Part shown: piece by piece, positions 61,890-64,000 of the stretch | Position numbering within the stretch: position 1 is the first letter of the stretch | Layout: each line of letters begins with the position of its first letter | Assembly: GCA_963728355.1 (NCBI GenBank) | Contig: CAVSJQ010000022.1 | Location: forward strand, 1 to 64,000 | Source: Sva-07 sp963728355 | GTDB taxonomy: Bacteria > Actinomycetota > Acidimicrobiia > Acidimicrobiales > Ilumatobacteraceae | DNA length: 64,000 nucleotides | Reading direction: 5' to 3' | The notes under the pieces: generated by a model | Databases searched by the model: none | What the model saw: only the letters and a program-made list of their open reading frames with translations | Told to the model about the DNA's origin: nothing | Program-made: the position numbers and the translations under genes

Positions 61890-63110
61890 ATGTCCGATCC
61901 GGCGACGATCGAACACCGCCACCTGCGCAGTGCCATCGAGTACGCCGTCGTGATGGGCGACGAGATCACCAAACGCAAGGCGTCGATCTCGGTGCCACGC
62001 GAGGTTCGTGCCGTGTCGGGCAAGGCCCGGATCCCGACCGGGTCGTTGGGTCGACTCCGGCGGGCGATCGATGCCGACGAGTCGTTCCGTACGGCGATCG
62101 CGGCCGGGGCGTTGCCCGAACTCGTCGATCCGATCGGCATCTTGTGGTTGCAGCGACCCGACGGATGGGAACAGCGCATCGAGCGCCTCGTGGCCGAGAT
62201 GGCCGACGAGGCCGCCGAGGCCGACCTCCGTACTGCGCTGCGGCGTGAGGAGAAACGTCGCCGCGCCGCCGAGCAGGTCGCTGTCCGCCTCCGCGCCGAC
62301 GTGGCCGAACGCGACGCCATGATCGGTGCGCTGCACGCCGACCTCGACGGGCTGCGCGCCGACGTCGTGAAGGCCGAGGACGAGGTCGCGGCCCTGCGTG
62401 CCGAGGTCGTCGACCTGCGCATCGAGGCCCGGCATGCCCGCGATCGCGAAGCCGCAGCCAAGGCGAAGCTCGACGCAGCACTGAACGCTCCGGCCGACGA
62501 CGGCGGGTCACAGCCCGCCGCGGCGACACCGACCTCTCCCCGAAGCGGGGCCACCGACGGCGTCGACCCGGCAGCGGTGTCGGACGTCGCCCGAGCCGCC
62601 CGCGAACTCGCAGGAAGACTCGAGGCGCTGCTGCCCACCGAGGCACCCGAAGTCGACCGCAGGTCCGAGGCTCGACAGCCGCTCAGGTTGCCCGGCGGCG
62701 TGATCGCCTCGTCGGCCGAGGCGGCCGAGTTCCTGCTGCGTTCCGATGCGGTCGTGCTCGTCGACGGCTACAACGTGGCGAAGCTCGCCTGGCCCACCCG
62801 ATCGCTCGAAGCGCAGCGCAACCAGCTGCTCGACGCGCTGGAGAACCTCGCTCGCCGCTTCGGATCCGACCTCACCGTGGTGTTCGACGGCACGACGGTC
62901 GTGGGTGCCCATGCCACGCGGCGCCGGCTCGTGCGGGTGGTCTGGTCGCCCGAAGGCGTGATCGCGGACGACGTGATCCGTGACGAGGTCCGCCGCCTTC
63001 CGACCGCCCGTGCAGTCGTGGTGGTCACCAACGACGCCGAGATCGTCGCCGACGTCAAAGCCCTCGGCGCCAACGTCGTGCCGAGCAACGCCCTCATCGC
63101 CGTCCTCTGA
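61890..63110 (+). CDS. NYN domain protein with coiled coil
   Basis: Protein of 406 residues. The N-terminal part is helical and resembles a small conserved domain (VPREVRAVSGKARIPTGSL). A coiled coil follows from about 110 to 195 (RREEKRRRAAEQVAVRL, VVKAEDEVAALRAEVVDL). A C-terminal NYN/PIN-like nuclease domain covers about 280-405: VVLVDGYNVAKLAWP, DLTVVFDGTTVVG, AVVVVTNDAEIVADVKALG with the acidic residues of the family. Likely an RNA-processing or RNA-decay protein. ATG at 61890; GTG at 61881 possible. Divergent from the repair gene, sharing the SOS-like site. Confidence 0.84.
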   Translation: MSDPATIEHRHLRSAIEYAVVMGDEITKRKASISVPREVRAVSGKARIPTGSLGRLRRAIDADESFRTAIAAGALPELVDPIGILWLQRPDGWEQRIERLVAEMADEAAEADLRTALRREEKRRRAAEQVAVRLRADVAERDAMIGALHADLDGLRADVVKAEDEVAALRAEVVDLRIEARHARDREAAAKAKLDAALNAPADDGGSQPAAATPTSPRSGATDGVDPAAVSDVARAARELAGRLEALLPTEAPEVDRRSEARQPLRLPGGVIASSAEAAEFLLRSDAVVLVDGYNVAKLAWPTRSLEAQRNQLLDALENLARRFGSDLTVVFDGTTVVGAHATRRRLVRVVWSPEGVIADDVIRDEVRRLPTARAVVVVTNDAEIVADVKALGANVVPSNALIAVL

Positions 63111-63133
63111 TTGCACCGGCGATGGTTCCTAGC

Positions 63134-63245
63134 GATGAGCCAGACGACGGCATCCGGTGGGTTCGCTCATCAGCGGCCCTCTAGTGGGCCGGCGCTCCCG
63201 CGCTGACGGGGGACTCCACGGCCCCACATCTCTCACGGGAGCGCC
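63134..63245. other. Structured intergenic region with nested hairpins
   Basis: Three inverted repeats in order: GATGAGC...GCTCATC (63134-63171, like the ends of the repeats near 25906), GGCCC...GGGCC (63175-63190) and GGCGCTCCCG...CGGGAGCGCC (63191-63245). No ORF with coding character lies across them. Could be a transcript end region, a small RNA or leftover repeat material. Confidence 0.4.
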
Positions 63246-63255
63246 GCGCTCCTTG

Positions 63256-63287
63256 CCGACCTGGCCTCCCGTCCCAGGCCAGGTCGG
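63256..63287. terminator. Hairpin terminator between convergent NYN and tadC genes
   Basis: Perfect 12-bp inverted repeat CCGACCTGGCCT-N8-AGGCCAGGTCGG immediately after the end of the tadC-like gene (minus strand) and following the NYN gene. Confidence 0.75.
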
Positions 63288-63295
63288 CTCGGGTG

Positions 63296-64000
63296 TTAGA
63301 AGGCTTCGAAGAGGCTGATGAGGGCGGGCACCATGACGACGATCATGAACACCGGCAGGAAGCAGAAGACGATGGGGAACACCATCTTGACCGTGAGCTT
63401 GGCGGCCTTCTCCTCGGTGCGTTGGCTGCGCTTGAGGCGCATCTGCGCCGATTGGACACGCAGCGTCTCGGCCAGGGGTACGCCGTGCTTCTGGGCCTGG
63501 AGGAGTGCCGTCACGAGTTGACGGATCTCGACGATCTGGGCGCGGTCCGCCAGAGCACGCAGCGCCTGCGCCCGCGGCACGCCGGCGCGGATGTCATTCA
63601 TGGTCCGACGGAGTTCGTCGGTCAACGGGCCGTCGCTCGTCGCTGCGACTCGACCGATCGCTGCATCGAGTCCCAGGCCGGCTTCGACACAGATGGTCAT
63701 CTGGTCGATCATGTCGGCCGTGTCGGCCTGCATCCGGTTCTGACGCTCGTCGCGCACGCTGAGCACCCAGTAGTCGGGGAGGAAGAACAGGACCCCTGCC
63801 GCGATGATCGCCAGCAAGACCTGACCGTAGACGAGCAGGGTCAACGCCGCCATGGCCGCCAGCGTGATCTTGATGCCCAGCAGACGTGGCAGATCGATCC
63901 CGTGAGGATGCCCGGCCTGGACGAGGTTCACCTCGAGGCCGTCGACCAGACCATTGGGGAGCATGCGTCGCGTGGATGTGCCCAGCTTGCGCATGCCGTC
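63296..64000 (-). CDS. TadC-like type II/IV secretion system F protein (partial at right edge)
   Basis: Membrane platform protein for Tad/Flp pilus assembly. The visible 235 residues hold hydrophobic helices (LAAMAALTLLVYGQVLLAII, AAGVLFFLPDYWVL), then a GspF domain (DMIDQMTICVEAGLGLDAAIGRVA, ALRALADRAQIVEIRQLVTALLQAQKHGVPLAETLRVQSAQMRLKR) and a C-terminal hydrophobic hairpin (VKMVFPIVFCFLPVFMIVVMVPALI). The frame is still open at the right edge (an internal ATG is at 63994), so the true start probably lies beyond it. Other tad genes should follow outside the window. Confidence 0.85.
   Translation of the reverse strand, partial: DGMRKLGTSTRRMLPNGLVDGLEVNLVQAGHPHGIDLPRLLGIKITLAAMAALTLLVYGQVLLAIIAAGVLFFLPDYWVLSVRDERQNRMQADTADMIDQMTICVEAGLGLDAAIGRVAATSDGPLTDELRRTMNDIRAGVPRAQALRALADRAQIVEIRQLVTALLQAQKHGVPLAETLRVQSAQMRLKRSQRTEEKAAKLTVKMVFPIVFCFLPVFMIVVMVPALISLFEAF

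Overview
The window comes from a high-GC, actinobacterial-type chromosome. It shows frequent GTG starts, ATGA/GTGA stop-start overlaps, a WhiB protein, an Rrf2 regulator, a type A RNase P RNA and three LLM-class (F420-type) oxidoreductases. The overall flavour suggests Acidimicrobiia or a related lineage, but that placement is inference and no 16S rRNA gene is present. Nearly all of the DNA is coding. The three gene-free stretches of about 330 bp (3583-3914, 5124-5458, 5927-6259) share conserved repeat blocks.

Layout. 1-2852: PadR-controlled FtsX/LolD-type ABC exporter (the permease runs off the left edge). 3093-7495: accessory strip with two small unknown genes, a class III nucleotide cyclase, a small membrane protein, a DUF433/DUF5615 toxin-antitoxin pair and a broken tyrosine recombinase fused to a tRNA 3' end. 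7619-11197: two divergent glycoside hydrolases (GH140-like and GHL6-like). 11259-18601: LLM oxidoreductase, APH-like kinase with a partner, a second adenylate kinase, a long-chain acyl-CoA ligase, a GNAT acetyltransferase and a Ca2+/Na+ exchanger. 18611-20572: secreted L,D-transpeptidase.

20683-21786 is the most notable locus. It is a thioredoxin-fold (TlpA/redoxin-like) protein whose first active-site cysteine is replaced by an in-frame TGA, followed at the right distance by a hairpin that fits a bacterial SECIS. It is probably a selenoprotein. It is divergent from a universal-stress-like gene, and next to that lies a nitrite/NO cluster: cupredoxin-NirK fusion, Rrf2 (NsrR-like) regulator, YwiC-like protein and RIC/ScdA Fe-S repair protein, with a DosR-like box upstream of nirK.

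25999-38485: LLM oxidoreductase with an esterase, PEP carboxylase divergent from GlgC, a second LLM/Gfo-Idh operon, then a class A PBP with a zinc-ribbon protein, membrane protein and histidine phosphatase, ending in a strong hairpin. 38534-45510: three-gene branched-chain-type ABC transporter with unusual fusions (LivH-LivM; MFS-LivF-LivG). 45664-50845: ClC channel, PAS-SpoIIE phosphatase, rnpB and two Tat-exported ferritin-like proteins. 50944-57620: glycerol catabolism (GlpK, membrane protein, AGPS-like FAD oxidase, GlpD, GlpC-like Fe-S protein). 57897-63110: WhiB, TrpD, homoserine kinase, a DEDDh exonuclease/GIY-YIG repair protein with an SOS-box-like site, and an NYN-domain protein. The right edge holds a TadC-like pilus-assembly protein.
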